Below are positions 8,322-17,606 of a DNA stretch of 64,000 nucleotides, one piece after another. A program made the position numbers and the translations under genes. The notes below the pieces were generated by a model, which saw only the letters and a program-made list of their open reading frames with translations, was not told where the DNA came from and did no database searches. The DNA lies in assembly GCA_002426195.1 (NCBI GenBank), contig DIOT01000041.1, positions 1 through 64,000 on the forward strand. Direction: 5' to 3'. How positions within the stretch are numbered: position 1 is the stretch's first letter; each line of letters starts with the position of its first letter. Origin of the DNA: Bacteroidales bacterium UBA5507. Lineage in GTDB: Bacteria; Bacteroidota; Bacteroidia; Bacteroidales; Lentimicrobiaceae.

Positions 8322-9989
8322 ATGAAAACACTTAGAATTATATTAGTTCTCTTACTAGGATTACAAATCCAGTCATATTCTCAGAACCCTAATCCTTCAT
8401 CTTTCGAGGTATCAAAGAATCTTGATATCCTTACAACACTTTATAAAGAGTTGAATAACAATTATGTAGATGAGATAAACTATGGTGATCTGATGAAAAC
8501 AGGCATTGATGCAATGCTCGAAAAATTGGATCCTTATACAGTATTTATTTCCGAAGCAGAAATTGAAGATTACACTTTTATGACTACCGGTCAATATGGT
8601 GGTATTGGCGCATTAATTCATAAACAGGATAATTTTGTTGTGATCTCTGAACCATATGAGAATTCACCTGCTATCAAAGCAGGTTTACAGGCGGGAGACA
8701 GAATACTCAAGATAAATGAAAAAGATGCAACTAACAAATCTGTAAGTGATGTTAGCCTGCTGTTAAAAGGTCAACCGGGCACTAAGCTCGACCTGCTGAT
8801 TAAGCGTGACGATAGTGAATTAAAAAAGACGGTCATTAGAGAAAATGTTGCTATTCCCAATGTAGCTTATTATCAGTTATTTGATGACGGTATTGGTTAC
8901 ATAAAATTAACCGGTTTTACACAAAATTCAGGTAAGGAAGTTAAAGATGCCTTTATAAGCCTTAAAGAAGCCGGCAATCTTTCAGGACTGGTACTGGATT
9001 TGCGTGATAATGGGGGTGGATTGCTTAATGAAGCAGTTAGTATTACAAACCTGTTTGTAAAAAGAGGTGAAATGGTTGTCAGCACCAAAGGTAAGACGCC
9101 CGACAGAAACAAATCATATAAGACCCTGATTCAGCCTCTAGACCCTGAAATTCCTATCATTGTTCTGGTTAATGGTATGAGTGCATCAGCATCAGAAATT
9201 GTGGCAGGCGCAATTCAGGATTTAGACAGAGGAGTTATCATAGGTGAACGTACTTTTGGTAAAGGCTTAGTGCAGAACATTATTCCTCTATCGTATAATA
9301 CACAGATGAAAATAACAGTTGCAAAGTATTACATACCTAGTGGCCGTTGCATTCAATCCGTTGATTATGTCCATAGAGATAGCTTAGGGAGATCAGTCAA
9401 TATCCCTGATTCCTTAACTACCGCATTCAAGACTAAAGGTGGCAGAACAGTTTATGATGGTGCTGGAATTAATCCTGATATTGAAATAGAACAGCCATTA
9501 TTAAGCAATATCTCTGTCAGCCTGCTTACAAAGTACTTATTCTTCGACTATGCTAACAAATTTAGAAGCAGTCATGAAACCATACTACCGGCAGGAGAAT
9601 TTGAAATTACTGATGAAATCTACTCTGATTTTATTTCATGGCTTTCAGATAAAGACTACGATTACATCAGCAGAAGCGAGAGAATGCTGGCGGACCTAAA
9701 GAAGACAGCTGAATCTGAAAAGTACTATGACGACTTAACCCAGGAAATCCAGCAGCTTGAATCCAGGATGATCCATAACAAACAAGCTGATTTAGAAAAA
9801 TTCAGACCTGAAATAGAGAGAATACTTAAGAATGAAATAGTGGCACGGTACTATAATCAGAAAGGCAGAGTAGAAGCTGCAATAAGTGATGATAACGAAG
9901 TTAAAGCTGCGAGAGAATTGCTAAAGGACCAGAAGAAATATAAGAGTATCCTTGATGGTAGTTACGTTCCGGCAATAACTAAATCTTAA
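8322..9989 (+). CDS. S41-family C-terminal processing peptidase with PDZ domain
   Basis: This is an exported serine protease of the tail-specific/CtpA type, acting in the periplasm. The ATG at 8322 gives a signal peptide (LVLLLGLQIQSYSQ). An upstream in-frame start at 8271 lies inside yidD and would spoil it. A PDZ domain (about residues 85-165; SPAIKAGLQAGDRILKINEK) precedes the S41 catalytic domain, with MSASASEIVAGA supplying the Ser and GERTFGKGLVQ the Lys of the Ser-Lys dyad. A charged helical C-terminal region follows. The gene starts 17 bp after yidD. Confidence 0.92.
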   Translation: MKTLRIILVLLLGLQIQSYSQNPNPSSFEVSKNLDILTTLYKELNNNYVDEINYGDLMKTGIDAMLEKLDPYTVFISEAEIEDYTFMTTGQYGGIGALIHKQDNFVVISEPYENSPAIKAGLQAGDRILKINEKDATNKSVSDVSLLLKGQPGTKLDLLIKRDDSELKKTVIRENVAIPNVAYYQLFDDGIGYIKLTGFTQNSGKEVKDAFISLKEAGNLSGLVLDLRDNGGGLLNEAVSITNLFVKRGEMVVSTKGKTPDRNKSYKTLIQPLDPEIPIIVLVNGMSASASEIVAGAIQDLDRGVIIGERTFGKGLVQNIIPLSYNTQMKITVAKYYIPSGRCIQSVDYVHRDSLGRSVNIPDSLTTAFKTKGGRTVYDGAGINPDIEIEQPLLSNISVSLLTKYLFFDYANKFRSSHETILPAGEFEITDEIYSDFISWLSDKDYDYISRSERMLADLKKTAESEKYYDDLTQEIQQLESRMIHNKQADLEKFRPEIERILKNEIVARYYNQKGRVEAAISDDNEVKAARELLKDQKKYKSILDGSYVPAITKS

Positions 9990-9999
9990 GTACAAGATA

Positions 10000-11697
10000 A
10001 TGAAGGAATCAGGTATTGGCACCGTGATTCAAAATTCCAATATCCAGGCAAAGATATCTGCCTGGATGTTCTATGTAATGATACTCCTTTGCGTTAGTAT
10101 ACCACTCTCGGAGTTTGGTATGAGCGCATCTCAATTTCTACTGTTAGGCCTTTGGGTTTACGAAGGAGCCAACTTCAATCAATCATCATCCCGAAATGGT
10201 ATTTTAAGACATCTGTCTATAATTACTTCTAACCTGAAGAGAAAATTCAGAAAAGCACTCAGAAATCCTGCTCTAATCGCTTTAGTCAGTATTTATCTGC
10301 TACACTTTATTGGACTTATTTATACTCAGGATCTTGCAAATGGAATGAAGGATTTGAGAATAAAGTTACCACTGCTTAGCCTTCCAATAATAATAGCTAC
10401 AAGCGAATCATTGAATAAAAAGCGATTTGGCATTTTAATGATATTTTTCTGTCTGGCTGTATTTGCAGGATCAGGGGCAAGTATGTATGCATTGTTTACA
10501 AGAAAAATCAGTGATTCAAGAGATCTAAGTCTGTTTATATCACATATCAGGTTCTCATTACAGATTTGTCTGGCAATTTTTACTTTGTTGATCTTTGCCT
10601 GGAAGCGGTACCATTCAAATAAATGGGCCAACATTTCATTTGTTCTTCTTGCATTTTGGCTCATTTATTTTCTGTTTATACTTAAATCAATGACCGGTAT
10701 AGTAATCCTGGGAATAGTTTTCATAATATTAGGATTCATATGGATATTCAAACATAAAGCTTTAGTGATTCCTTCAATAGTGCTTATTATAATTCTTCTT
10801 ACAGGTGGATGGCTTTATATCAGAGATGTGTATAAAGGAATTACAATTGCCGAAAGAGTTGATTTTGACACACTTGATAAATTCACTGCTCTGGGAAATC
10901 CATATCAGCATGATACTATTTCTTTTGGTATTGAAAATGGAAAACATGTAGGATTGTACTTGTCAGTCCCTGAATTAAGAAACGCATGGAATAGCCGGAG
11001 TCATATTGAGTACTTTAGCGCTGATGACAAAGGCCAATCAATAAGATTCACGCTTATAAGGTACCTTCATTCCAAAGGATTAAGAAAAGATGCCGAGGGT
11101 GTCAATAAACTAACCAGCAAGGATATTTCCCTGATAGAGAATGGGGTTGCGAATTCACAGCTATTAGGGAGAGTTAATATAAAAGGGCGCATTGAACAGG
11201 CATTGCAAGGTTATAGCTCCTACATGAAAAACGGTAATCCAAATGCGTCTTCGATGATGCAGCGTTTTGAATATTGGAAAACATCAATCTACCTGATTGA
11301 AAAGCAACCTTTATTTGGCTATGGTACCGGTGACCTCAATATCGCTTTCGAAAAAGGTTACAGTGAGACAAACACCAGTCTTCTACCTGAATTCCGCCAT
11401 CGATCCCACAACCAGTTCCTTGCAATCACAATTGCATTAGGAGCATTAGGTTTCATAGTTTTTATGGTCTCACTTTTTTTCCCACCAATCAGAATCGGTA
11501 AATTCTCTAACATATTGTACCTTGTATTTTTCCTAATCTCATTCTTTTCATTCCTCACAGAAGATACATTAGAAACTCAGGCAGGTGTTACCTTCTTTTC
11601 ATTCTTTAGTGCAGTCCTGATTTTTGGTGTGAGAGGAGAAGTAGATCATATATTAAAGTATGGTATTTTCAGAAAGTCTAAATCAAAAGAGGCTTAA
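10000..11697 (+). CDS. O-antigen ligase / Wzy-like polytopic membrane protein
   Basis: About ten hydrophobic helices surround a large hydrophilic loop at roughly residues 280-430. The segment QPLFGYGTGDLNIAF followed by HRSHNQFLAITIALG is typical of the O-antigen ligase/Wzy_C superfamily, whose loop His/Arg residues handle undecaprenyl-linked glycans at the periplasmic face. Whether it ligates, polymerises or does something else cannot be told from the sequence. The gene starts 10 bp after the S41 peptidase, so co-transcription is likely. Confidence 0.78.
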   Translation: MKESGIGTVIQNSNIQAKISAWMFYVMILLCVSIPLSEFGMSASQFLLLGLWVYEGANFNQSSSRNGILRHLSIITSNLKRKFRKALRNPALIALVSIYLLHFIGLIYTQDLANGMKDLRIKLPLLSLPIIIATSESLNKKRFGILMIFFCLAVFAGSGASMYALFTRKISDSRDLSLFISHIRFSLQICLAIFTLLIFAWKRYHSNKWANISFVLLAFWLIYFLFILKSMTGIVILGIVFIILGFIWIFKHKALVIPSIVLIIILLTGGWLYIRDVYKGITIAERVDFDTLDKFTALGNPYQHDTISFGIENGKHVGLYLSVPELRNAWNSRSHIEYFSADDKGQSIRFTLIRYLHSKGLRKDAEGVNKLTSKDISLIENGVANSQLLGRVNIKGRIEQALQGYSSYMKNGNPNASSMMQRFEYWKTSIYLIEKQPLFGYGTGDLNIAFEKGYSETNTSLLPEFRHRSHNQFLAITIALGALGFIVFMVSLFFPPIRIGKFSNILYLVFFLISFFSFLTEDTLETQAGVTFFSFFSAVLIFGVRGEVDHILKYGIFRKSKSKEA

Positions 11698-11703
11698 TAG
11701 TTG

Positions 11704-11711
11704 TATATTTG
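11704..11711 (+). promoter_or_regulatory. cdd: Candidate promoter for cytidine deaminase
   Basis: A perfect TAnnTTTG box (TATATTTG) sits 21 bp upstream of the cdd ATG, in the short gap after the O-antigen ligase-like gene. This predicts a leader of about 15 nt. No clear -33 TTG is seen. Confidence 0.45.
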
Positions 11712-11732
11712 TGAATTGTCTAAGGACTCAAA

Positions 11733-12230
11733 ATGACAGAAAAAGAAATATCAATAAAATACAACGAGTATAATACTCAAAGTGAGCTCTCCACTGAGTA
11801 CAGAGAATTATTGAGTGAAGCTGCTGAAGCATGCAAAAACGCTTACTCTCCCTATTCAGGCTTTAAAGTTGGAGCTGCTGTCAGATGTGGTGATGGTAAA
11901 ATAGTTAAAGGGAATAATCAGGAAAATGCTGCTTACCCTTCCGGACTATGTGCTGAAAGAGTTGCACTTTTTACAGCTTCCGCTCAGAATCCCGGAGTCG
12001 AAATTAAGGCTATAGCCATCACAACAGAATCATCGAGTAATAGTGATATCCCTGTTTCACCATGTGGTGCATGCCGTCAAGTAATGGCTGAATATGAAAA
12101 CCGACAGGGAAGTGAAATAGAAATTCTGTTTTCATCGAACACAGGTAGGGTATTTAAGGTTAATGGGGTTAAATCTTTATTGCCATTTACATTTAATTCA
12201 AATCATCTTCCGGGTAACGGAAATCATTGA
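11733..12230 (+). CDS. cdd: Cytidine deaminase
   Basis: The enzyme deaminates cytidine and deoxycytidine to uridine forms in pyrimidine salvage. The zinc site is intact: the CAE motif in GLCAERVALF, with Cys as first ligand as in tetrameric enzymes, and SPCGACRQVMAE with the other two Cys. YSPYSGFKVGAAV is the usual substrate-binding N-terminal motif. The length of 165 is slightly over the ~135 norm because of a ~20-residue N-terminal extension. The gene has its own candidate promoter. Confidence 0.94.
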   Translation: MTEKEISIKYNEYNTQSELSTEYRELLSEAAEACKNAYSPYSGFKVGAAVRCGDGKIVKGNNQENAAYPSGLCAERVALFTASAQNPGVEIKAIAITTESSSNSDIPVSPCGACRQVMAEYENRQGSEIEILFSSNTGRVFKVNGVKSLLPFTFNSNHLPGNGNH

Positions 12231-12268
12231 TTAAGACCGTAACCATATCATTAAATTCATTTATTAAA

Positions 12269-13135
12269 ATGAGAAAAACACTTCCAGCTTTATTGGCATT
12301 GATTCTCTTTATGTCTATGTCAAAAGATAAACCTGCATACAAAATATATACTTCTAAAGGTAAAGAGGTTTCATTTGGTCAATTGGTTAATGAGGCAAAG
12401 AAGGCTGATATAGTCCTGTTTGGAGAACTTCATAACAATCCTATTGTCCATTGGCTTCAGTTAGAGCTAACAAAAACCTTACATGAAGAGTTGGGCAATA
12501 AATTGGCACTTGGCGCTGAAATGTTTGAAACTGACAACTCCCTGATTATAAGCGAATACCTGGCAGGCAAAGTCAACGACCGGAATTTTGAGTCAGAGGC
12601 AAGGCTATGGCCAAACTACCAAACTGATTATAAGCCATTACTACAATATGCACGCGACAATCAGTTGAACTTTGTTGCAACAAATATACCACGCCGTTAT
12701 GCAGCTCTGGTGAATCGCGAAGGGTTGGAATCTCTTGATTCTCTATCATCTGCAGCAAAAAGCTTGATTGCTCCATTGCCAATCGAGTATGATGGTAAAT
12801 TATCCGGATACAAGGCAATGCTTGATATGATGGCAGGAAGTGGGCATGTTAACACGAATCTACCTAAGGCACAGGCTATTAAGGATGCAACAATGTCACA
12901 TTTTATCCTGCAAAACTTTACAAAGGGTGAGCAAACATTTCTTCATTTTCATGGTACATATCATTCTGACGACTATCAGGGAATAATGTGGTACCTCCAA
13001 AAAACCAATCCAGGTCTGAAGATATTAACTATTCATTCAACCGAAGCAGTGGATATTGAGAAAATTGATGATGAGATTTCAGGCAAGGCCGACTTTCTTA
13101 TTGTAACACCCGAAATAATGACAAAGACGCACTAA
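12269..13135 (+). CDS. ChaN-like / TIKI-superfamily exported protein
   Basis: Motifs of the ChaN (heme-binding, iron-regulated lipoprotein-like) family are visible: VLFGELHNNPIVHWLQ near the start, ALGAEMFETDN, and the histidine-rich FLHFHGTYHSDDYQG. Family members bind heme or metal or act as TIKI-fold hydrolases in the envelope. The ATG at 12269 gives a signal-like N-terminus (LPALLALILFMSMS). The earlier TTG at 12227 overlaps cdd and is not favoured. I see no lipobox Cys. The gene ends 4 bp inside the convergent gtrA gene. Confidence 0.8.
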   Translation: MRKTLPALLALILFMSMSKDKPAYKIYTSKGKEVSFGQLVNEAKKADIVLFGELHNNPIVHWLQLELTKTLHEELGNKLALGAEMFETDNSLIISEYLAGKVNDRNFESEARLWPNYQTDYKPLLQYARDNQLNFVATNIPRRYAALVNREGLESLDSLSSAAKSLIAPLPIEYDGKLSGYKAMLDMMAGSGHVNTNLPKAQAIKDATMSHFILQNFTKGEQTFLHFHGTYHSDDYQGIMWYLQKTNPGLKILTIHSTEAVDIEKIDDEISGKADFLIVTPEIMTKTH

Positions 13136-13533
13136 AGCGCTGCAAAGGTATAATTCAGGTTAGCAACAAAATTCCACATAGTTACAATCACAATAGCAAT
13201 AAGCTTAGCTAGATAGAAGTTCATTTTGCTTTTAGATACCAACAGATAAATAACCAGGGTATTTATTAACAGGCCAATTAAAGAAATTCCGAGAAAACGA
13301 GTGTATTCCCATGCTATTTCAGGGTTGTGACTTTCAAAAGTCCATATTCTGTTTAAAATGTAATTGCTTGATGCAGCTATTGTAAAACCAATAGCGTTGG
13401 CGACGTATTTCTGGATTTTTAGAATCTCTTTGCACAGATAAGTGAACCCGAAATCAACAAAAACGCCCGAAAAGCCAACAACTCCAAATTTAAGGAGTTT
13501 CAAAAAGGTTGCATTAGTAAAAAAGGTTGTCAT
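13132..13533 (-). CDS. GtrA-family membrane protein
   Basis: This 133-residue protein has four transmembrane helices. It shows the GtrA pattern: a first segment LKFGVVGFSGVFVDFGFTYL, then SNYILNRIWTF and a closing WNFVANLNYTF. GtrA proteins are linked to flipping or transfer of lipid-linked sugars for cell-surface glycans. The acceptor here is unknown. Its stop overlaps the stop of the ChaN-like gene by 4 bp on the other strand, and it lies 13 bp downstream of the M28 peptidase gene. Confidence 0.9.
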   Translation of the reverse strand: MTTFFTNATFLKLLKFGVVGFSGVFVDFGFTYLCKEILKIQKYVANAIGFTIAASSNYILNRIWTFESHNPEIAWEYTRFLGISLIGLLINTLVIYLLVSKSKMNFYLAKLIAIVIVTMWNFVANLNYTFAAL

Positions 13534-13546
13534 GTTGCTGATACAG

Positions 13547-15316
13547 CTATAATTGAATTATCAGAATTTCTTTTTTATTTGCTCGCAACACTTCAACGTT
13601 AACTGTTTCCCCTGGTTTAAGCTTTCCAAGTCTGCTCATGTAATCATAAACATTTGAAACTTTCATTCCATTAATGGCTGTTATAATATCGCCTTTAAGC
13701 ATGCCGCCTCTGTCAGCAGGAGCACCCTTACGCGTTGCTTCAACTTTCATTCCACCCTGAGTCTCACTCCCGGTAACATCAGGCATAATGCCTAGTGTGA
13801 CTTTAAGATTACGACCATAGTGGCCTGATGCTCTCTTTGTTCCTGTTTCAACATAGAGCGGAGCTTGTGGTAGATTCACAATTTCCTCTACAATGCCAGC
13901 AGTTAAAGCAGTAACATCGCTTAAACCCGTAAAGTTAATTGATTGTGCTATATCAGTGGGAGTGTGGTAGTCAGTGTGGACTCCGGTAGTCAGAAACAAT
14001 ACCGGAATCCCGGAAGTATAAAATGAAGAGTGGTCAGATGGGCCATATCCGTCCGCAATTCTTTTGAACGCGAAACCATGCTCTTTTTCAGCTCTGTTGA
14101 GAATAGAATCAGCCTCTTTGAATGTGCCGGTCCCATATATAGTGATTGATTTACTACCATCAGTTCCTAGTCGGCCAACCATATCCAGATTTATCATAGC
14201 CTTTATAGAAGATGATGGGACTATCTTATTATCAACGAAATAGCGGGAGCCAACAAGTCCCATTTCCTCAGCCCCAAAGGCAATGAAAATCAAGCTCCTT
14301 GCCTGGTGATTTTCGGGCATGGAGAAGAATCTTGAGAGTTCAATAAGAGCTGCAACTCCCGAAGCATTATCATCAGCACCGGGATGAATGGCTATTGTAT
14401 CAGGAACTCTTGATCCCGAGCCCTGTCCACCTTCACCTAAATGATCGTAATGTGCCCCAATAACAATATATTCATCCTTTAAAGCAGGGTTATTTCCTTC
14501 GATGATATTAATTATATTTCTTGAGACTTTCTTTTCTCTTATTATTTCCGTGGTTGCCGATAAAGTACCTTTCAACTCAAAGGAAACAGGTTTCTTTGAA
14601 GCAAGCATTTGTTTTTCAAGTGAATCAACAGGGCTTCCGGTTAACTTTAAAATAGCTCCTGCAGTCTTCCTTGTAATGCTTATAACCGGTATTCCTGAAT
14701 CAGAAACCGATTTGTCAAAAGAAATATCAATTGTTTGATCAGTTCTGTCAATTGATGATGGGGAAACCAGCAGAACACCTTTGGCGCCCTTATCTTTTGC
14801 AGTAAGAGCTTTAGCTCTGTCAGATGATTGCGGGATAAATGAACTTGAAGGATTGTCGGGTTCCGGATCACCTCTCAGCAACATAACCCATTTACCTGCA
14901 ACGTCCATATTATTGTAGTCATCCCATTTTAAACTGTCACTCTGACCAACAATACCAAACCCTGCAAAAACTACAGGACCTTCAGCACTGGAGGATGAAG
15001 AGAATGAGAATGGCTGAAAATCTTTTCCGGCAGTAAAGCTCAAGCCTTCAAACTGCATATTATTTTCTTTTCCTGCAATAACATCAGTTACCAGATAGAA
15101 ATGTTGTGTGCTAGCTTTACCGGGCTGGAACTTATTGAAATAGCTTTTTATATAATCGGCTGCAAGCGAATCACCTTCAGAACCTGCTTTCCTACCTTTT
15201 AATTCCTCTGAGGCAAGGTATTTAATGTGCTTTTGAAGCGTGTCAATGGGAACCTGTTGACTATATATAGATAGCGTAATGAAACTCAGCAGAATGAAAC
15301 TTAAGATTTTTCTCAT
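13547..15316 (-). CDS. Secreted M28-family zinc aminopeptidase with PA and PDZ domains
   Basis: A signal peptide (residues 1-19) leads into a mature enzyme. A protease-associated insert lies around residues 110-200. The M28 core carries the metal ligands: GAHYDHLGEGG, HPGADDNASGV, FGAEEMGLVGS, NLDMVGRLG and VHTDYHTPTD. A C-terminal PDZ domain (about 495-589; GGMLKGDIITAINGMKV) follows. It probably removes N-terminal amino acids from peptides in the periplasm or outside the cell. The architecture and the 589-residue length are usual for Bacteroidota M28 enzymes. It may share a transcript with gtrA. Confidence 0.93.
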   Translation of the reverse strand: MRKILSFILLSFITLSIYSQQVPIDTLQKHIKYLASEELKGRKAGSEGDSLAADYIKSYFNKFQPGKASTQHFYLVTDVIAGKENNMQFEGLSFTAGKDFQPFSFSSSSSAEGPVVFAGFGIVGQSDSLKWDDYNNMDVAGKWVMLLRGDPEPDNPSSSFIPQSSDRAKALTAKDKGAKGVLLVSPSSIDRTDQTIDISFDKSVSDSGIPVISITRKTAGAILKLTGSPVDSLEKQMLASKKPVSFELKGTLSATTEIIREKKVSRNIINIIEGNNPALKDEYIVIGAHYDHLGEGGQGSGSRVPDTIAIHPGADDNASGVAALIELSRFFSMPENHQARSLIFIAFGAEEMGLVGSRYFVDNKIVPSSSIKAMINLDMVGRLGTDGSKSITIYGTGTFKEADSILNRAEKEHGFAFKRIADGYGPSDHSSFYTSGIPVLFLTTGVHTDYHTPTDIAQSINFTGLSDVTALTAGIVEEIVNLPQAPLYVETGTKRASGHYGRNLKVTLGIMPDVTGSETQGGMKVEATRKGAPADRGGMLKGDIITAINGMKVSNVYDYMSRLGKLKPGETVNVEVLRANKKEILIIQL

Positions 15317-15401
15317 GATTTAATGCGCCTTTTTTTAAAGTAAGCAAAGATAACTATTTAATAATATTATTGATTTGGCTAATAATAGTGTACTGTTCAG
15401 A

Positions 15402-15438
15402 CAACAATGGCCTGAAAGTAAACGTCAGGCCATTGTTG
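15402..15438 (-). terminator. Strong hairpin terminator after flavodoxin
   Basis: A perfect 13-bp inverted repeat (arms 15402-15414 and 15426-15438, left arm CAACAATGGCCTG) encloses an 11-nt loop. It lies 30 bp beyond the fldA stop. The following minus-strand bases are not a pure T run, so intrinsic termination is likely but not certain. Confidence 0.7.
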
Positions 15439-15467
15439 CATAAAAGTACATTACGATGTTTTTAATT

Positions 15468-15974
15468 TTATCTGAATTCGGTTTTCAGCAAATCAACCCA
15501 TTTGGATATTCTTTCTTCAGTTAATTCAGGCTGACTGTCTTCGTCAATTGCCAAACCAACGAATTTGCCATCCATCTCAGCTGTAGAATAGTAGAAAGAA
15601 TAACCCTGGGTGGGCCAAAATCCCACAACATTATCTTTCTTAGGAAGGCGGCAGAAAACAGTCCCCATTCCATCAACAAAGCTCTCAGGATATTCAATTT
15701 GATCTCCTAATCCAAATAGTGCAACTTTTTTTTCTTCAAGATCTGCTTCACTTAATACGTCAATAAAACGTTCCCAGTCCTGATGCATTTCCCCGATTCC
15801 CCACGCAGAAGTACCTAATATAAGAAAACGATATCTTTCTAAATCTTCTTTCGTGGCCTCATTAACATTGTGTAGAGAAACATTACTTTCTCCGAAATGG
15901 TCACAGATAGCTTTTGCAGTTTTATATGTACTGCCTTTTACTGTGCCCCCATAAAAAATCCCGATTTTTGACAT
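15468..15974 (-). CDS. fldA: Long-chain flavodoxin with altered phosphate loop
   Basis: This 168-residue protein is a low-potential FMN electron carrier. The family signs are the N-terminal IGIFYGG strand, LILGTSAWGIGEMHQDW around the first FMN loop, ALFGLGDQIEYPESFVDGMG at the second loop and GFWPTQGYSF in the long-chain insert. The phosphate-binding loop is odd: where flavodoxins have a short G-x-x-T-G-x-T-E, this one reads YGGTVKGSTYKTA. It has its own promoter (16015-16046) and terminator, so it is a single-gene unit. It could donate electrons to or accept them from redox enzymes such as the aldehyde oxidoreductase in this window, but this is a guess. Confidence 0.92.
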   Translation of the reverse strand: MSKIGIFYGGTVKGSTYKTAKAICDHFGESNVSLHNVNEATKEDLERYRFLILGTSAWGIGEMHQDWERFIDVLSEADLEEKKVALFGLGDQIEYPESFVDGMGTVFCRLPKKDNVVGFWPTQGYSFYYSTAEMDGKFVGLAIDEDSQPELTEERISKWVDLLKTEFR

Positions 15975-16014
15975 TCTAGCTTATAGTTAGTGTAAGAATT
16001 GATGATTGAGGCTG

Positions 16015-16046
16015 CAAATATAAACTCTATCATCAAATCATCGCAA
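16015..16046 (-). promoter_or_regulatory. fldA: Candidate promoter of fldA
   Basis: On the minus strand a TTG (16044-16046) and a perfect -7 box TATATTTG (16015-16022) are separated by 21 bp, a spacing compatible with Bacteroidota promoters. Transcription would start near 16010 and leave a leader of about 35 nt. Confidence 0.55.
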
Positions 16047-16197
16047 CATTATTACTGTTTATTTCATCTCTCTGATATAGTGATTTTTATAGTTACCAAC
16101 TCTATATTTGTTATTCAGAATTACTTATAACCTTTAAATGCCTATTTGGTTCACTTTTTGTGATAAATATTGAAGCTTCCAATTGCGTTGCTTTTTA

Positions 16198-16205
16198 TAC
16201 CTTTG
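16198..16205 (+). promoter_or_regulatory. Candidate promoter of the thioredoxin-like gene
   Basis: A perfect -7 box TACCTTTG lies 26 bp before the ATG at 16232. The nearest upstream TTG copies are at 12 and 25 bp, neither ideal. The box falls inside a longer in-frame extension starting at 16160, which supports the later ATG. Confidence 0.45.
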
Positions 16206-16231
16206 CGGTCTCAAAACAGAAATCTCCAGTT

Positions 16232-16759
16232 ATGACAAAAGCTCTTTCGCTGGTACTCTTCATTTCATTGACTGTGATGTCTTTCAAGAGCATACAGGCA
16301 CAAGAAACTGATATTGTTAAAATTGACTCAGTTTCAGGCAAGGAAATACTGGTAGGCGCGGTAACCCGCGAAGGGCTTCAGAATTTTGGTGAATGGTTTG
16401 ATGCAAATTATGAAACATATTCTCCCGATTCTGACGTAATTAAAAAATTGATGGATAATACCAATAAACTTCCTGAGATATTTGTTGTATTGGCTACCTG
16501 GTGTGGCGACAGTCGTGAACATGTTCCTCATTTTTTTAAAATAATTGATCAAATAGGCTATCCCGAACAAAAGATTTTTATGGTCTCGGTTGACAGATCT
16601 AAGAAAGGTGGTGATTTTTGCCTCGCTGATTTTAATATAAATCTGGTACCCACCTTTATTTTCACTCGTGGAGGCGAAGAAATAGGACGAATTATTGAGG
16701 CCCCTGAAACTACACTTGAAAACGATCTTCTCAAAATAGTTACCGGTGCCAATAATTAA
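16232..16759 (+). CDS. Exported thioredoxin-fold protein with a single active-site Cys
   Basis: The ATG at 16232 gives a signal peptide ending near IQAQ. The mature part has a thioredoxin-like fold: VVLATWCGDSREHVPHFF at the usual active-site place, a middle MVSVDRSK, and VPTFIFTRGGEEIGRI, which includes the cis-proline and the strand after it. The active site is WCGDS rather than WCxxC, so only the first Cys is kept and a classical dithiol exchange is not possible. Similar monothiol proteins occur in Bacteroidota. The role is unknown to me. It starts the run that continues with panC 13 bp later. Confidence 0.8.
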   Translation: MTKALSLVLFISLTVMSFKSIQAQETDIVKIDSVSGKEILVGAVTREGLQNFGEWFDANYETYSPDSDVIKKLMDNTNKLPEIFVVLATWCGDSREHVPHFFKIIDQIGYPEQKIFMVSVDRSKKGGDFCLADFNINLVPTFIFTRGGEEIGRIIEAPETTLENDLLKIVTGANN

Positions 16760-16772
16760 CACAAGTAAATCC

Positions 16773-17606
16773 ATGCTGATTTTTAAAACAAAGCGTGAAG
16801 TCTTTGAATTCATTACTACAAATGCGGGCAAAAGAATCGGATTTGTTCCAACAATGGGGGCTTTGCACCAAGGCCATATCTCATTGGTAAGAAGGTCTGT
16901 TGCCGAAAATGACATTACAGCCGTAAGTATATTCGTTAATCCAATTCAGTTTAATAATCCGGCTGATCTTGAAAAGTACCCCCGCAACATTGATAGCGAT
17001 ATAGCCCTGCTGGAAAATGCCGGTGTTGATTTGGTTTTTGTACCGTCTGTTGAAGAAATGTATCCCGATGCACCTACAGAAACCTATGATTTTGGAGAAT
17101 TAGGATCGGTTATGGAAGGCGCATTCCGACCCGGGCATTTCAATGGTGTTGCTGTAGTTGTAAGGCGTCTTTTTGACATAGTTCAGCCTACAAAAGCCTA
17201 TTTTGGTGAAAAGGATTATCAACAATTATTGATAATACGGGAACTGGTAAAACAGATTAATTCACATGTTGAGATTATTGCTTGTCCAATTGACCGCGAA
17301 AATGATGGATTAGCAAGAAGTTCAAGGAATTTAAGATTGACCGACGAGATGCGCCGGACTGCACCATTCATTTATCAGCAGTTGCTGAAAGCGCGTAGCA
17401 TGGCTGTTAATCATACGGCACAGGAGATTAAAGAAATTATAGAAAAATCATTTGAAGAACATCCACTGTTAAAATTGGAGTATTTTACTATAGCAGATGG
17501 ACAAACATTACAGAGTATAGATGGAGCTGTTCCTGAGAACGCGTATGCATTTGTAGTCGCGTTTGCAGGAGATATCAGGCTCATCGATAACATCCGGTTA
17601 ATTTAG
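16773..17606 (+). CDS. panC: Pantoate-beta-alanine ligase (pantothenate synthetase)
   Basis: PanC joins pantoate and beta-alanine using ATP to make pantothenate. Clear motifs are FVPTMGALHQGHISLVRRS (HIGH-like nucleotide site), VSIFVNPIQFNNPADLEKYP, GHFNGVAVVVRRLFDIV and YFGEKDYQQL, then DGLARSSRNLRL. The ATG at 16773 matches the family start. An upstream GTG at 16746 overlaps the thioredoxin-like gene and is not needed. The length of 277 is normal. panD, which supplies beta-alanine, follows 15 bp later. Confidence 0.96.
   Translation: MLIFKTKREVFEFITTNAGKRIGFVPTMGALHQGHISLVRRSVAENDITAVSIFVNPIQFNNPADLEKYPRNIDSDIALLENAGVDLVFVPSVEEMYPDAPTETYDFGELGSVMEGAFRPGHFNGVAVVVRRLFDIVQPTKAYFGEKDYQQLLIIRELVKQINSHVEIIACPIDRENDGLARSSRNLRLTDEMRRTAPFIYQQLLKARSMAVNHTAQEIKEIIEKSFEEHPLLKLEYFTIADGQTLQSIDGAVPENAYAFVVAFAGDIRLIDNIRLI

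Noticed and set aside
16334..16915. 193-codon minus-strand open frame opposite the thioredoxin-like gene and panC
   Set aside because: It crosses two well-supported genes on the other strand and shows no domain or signal.
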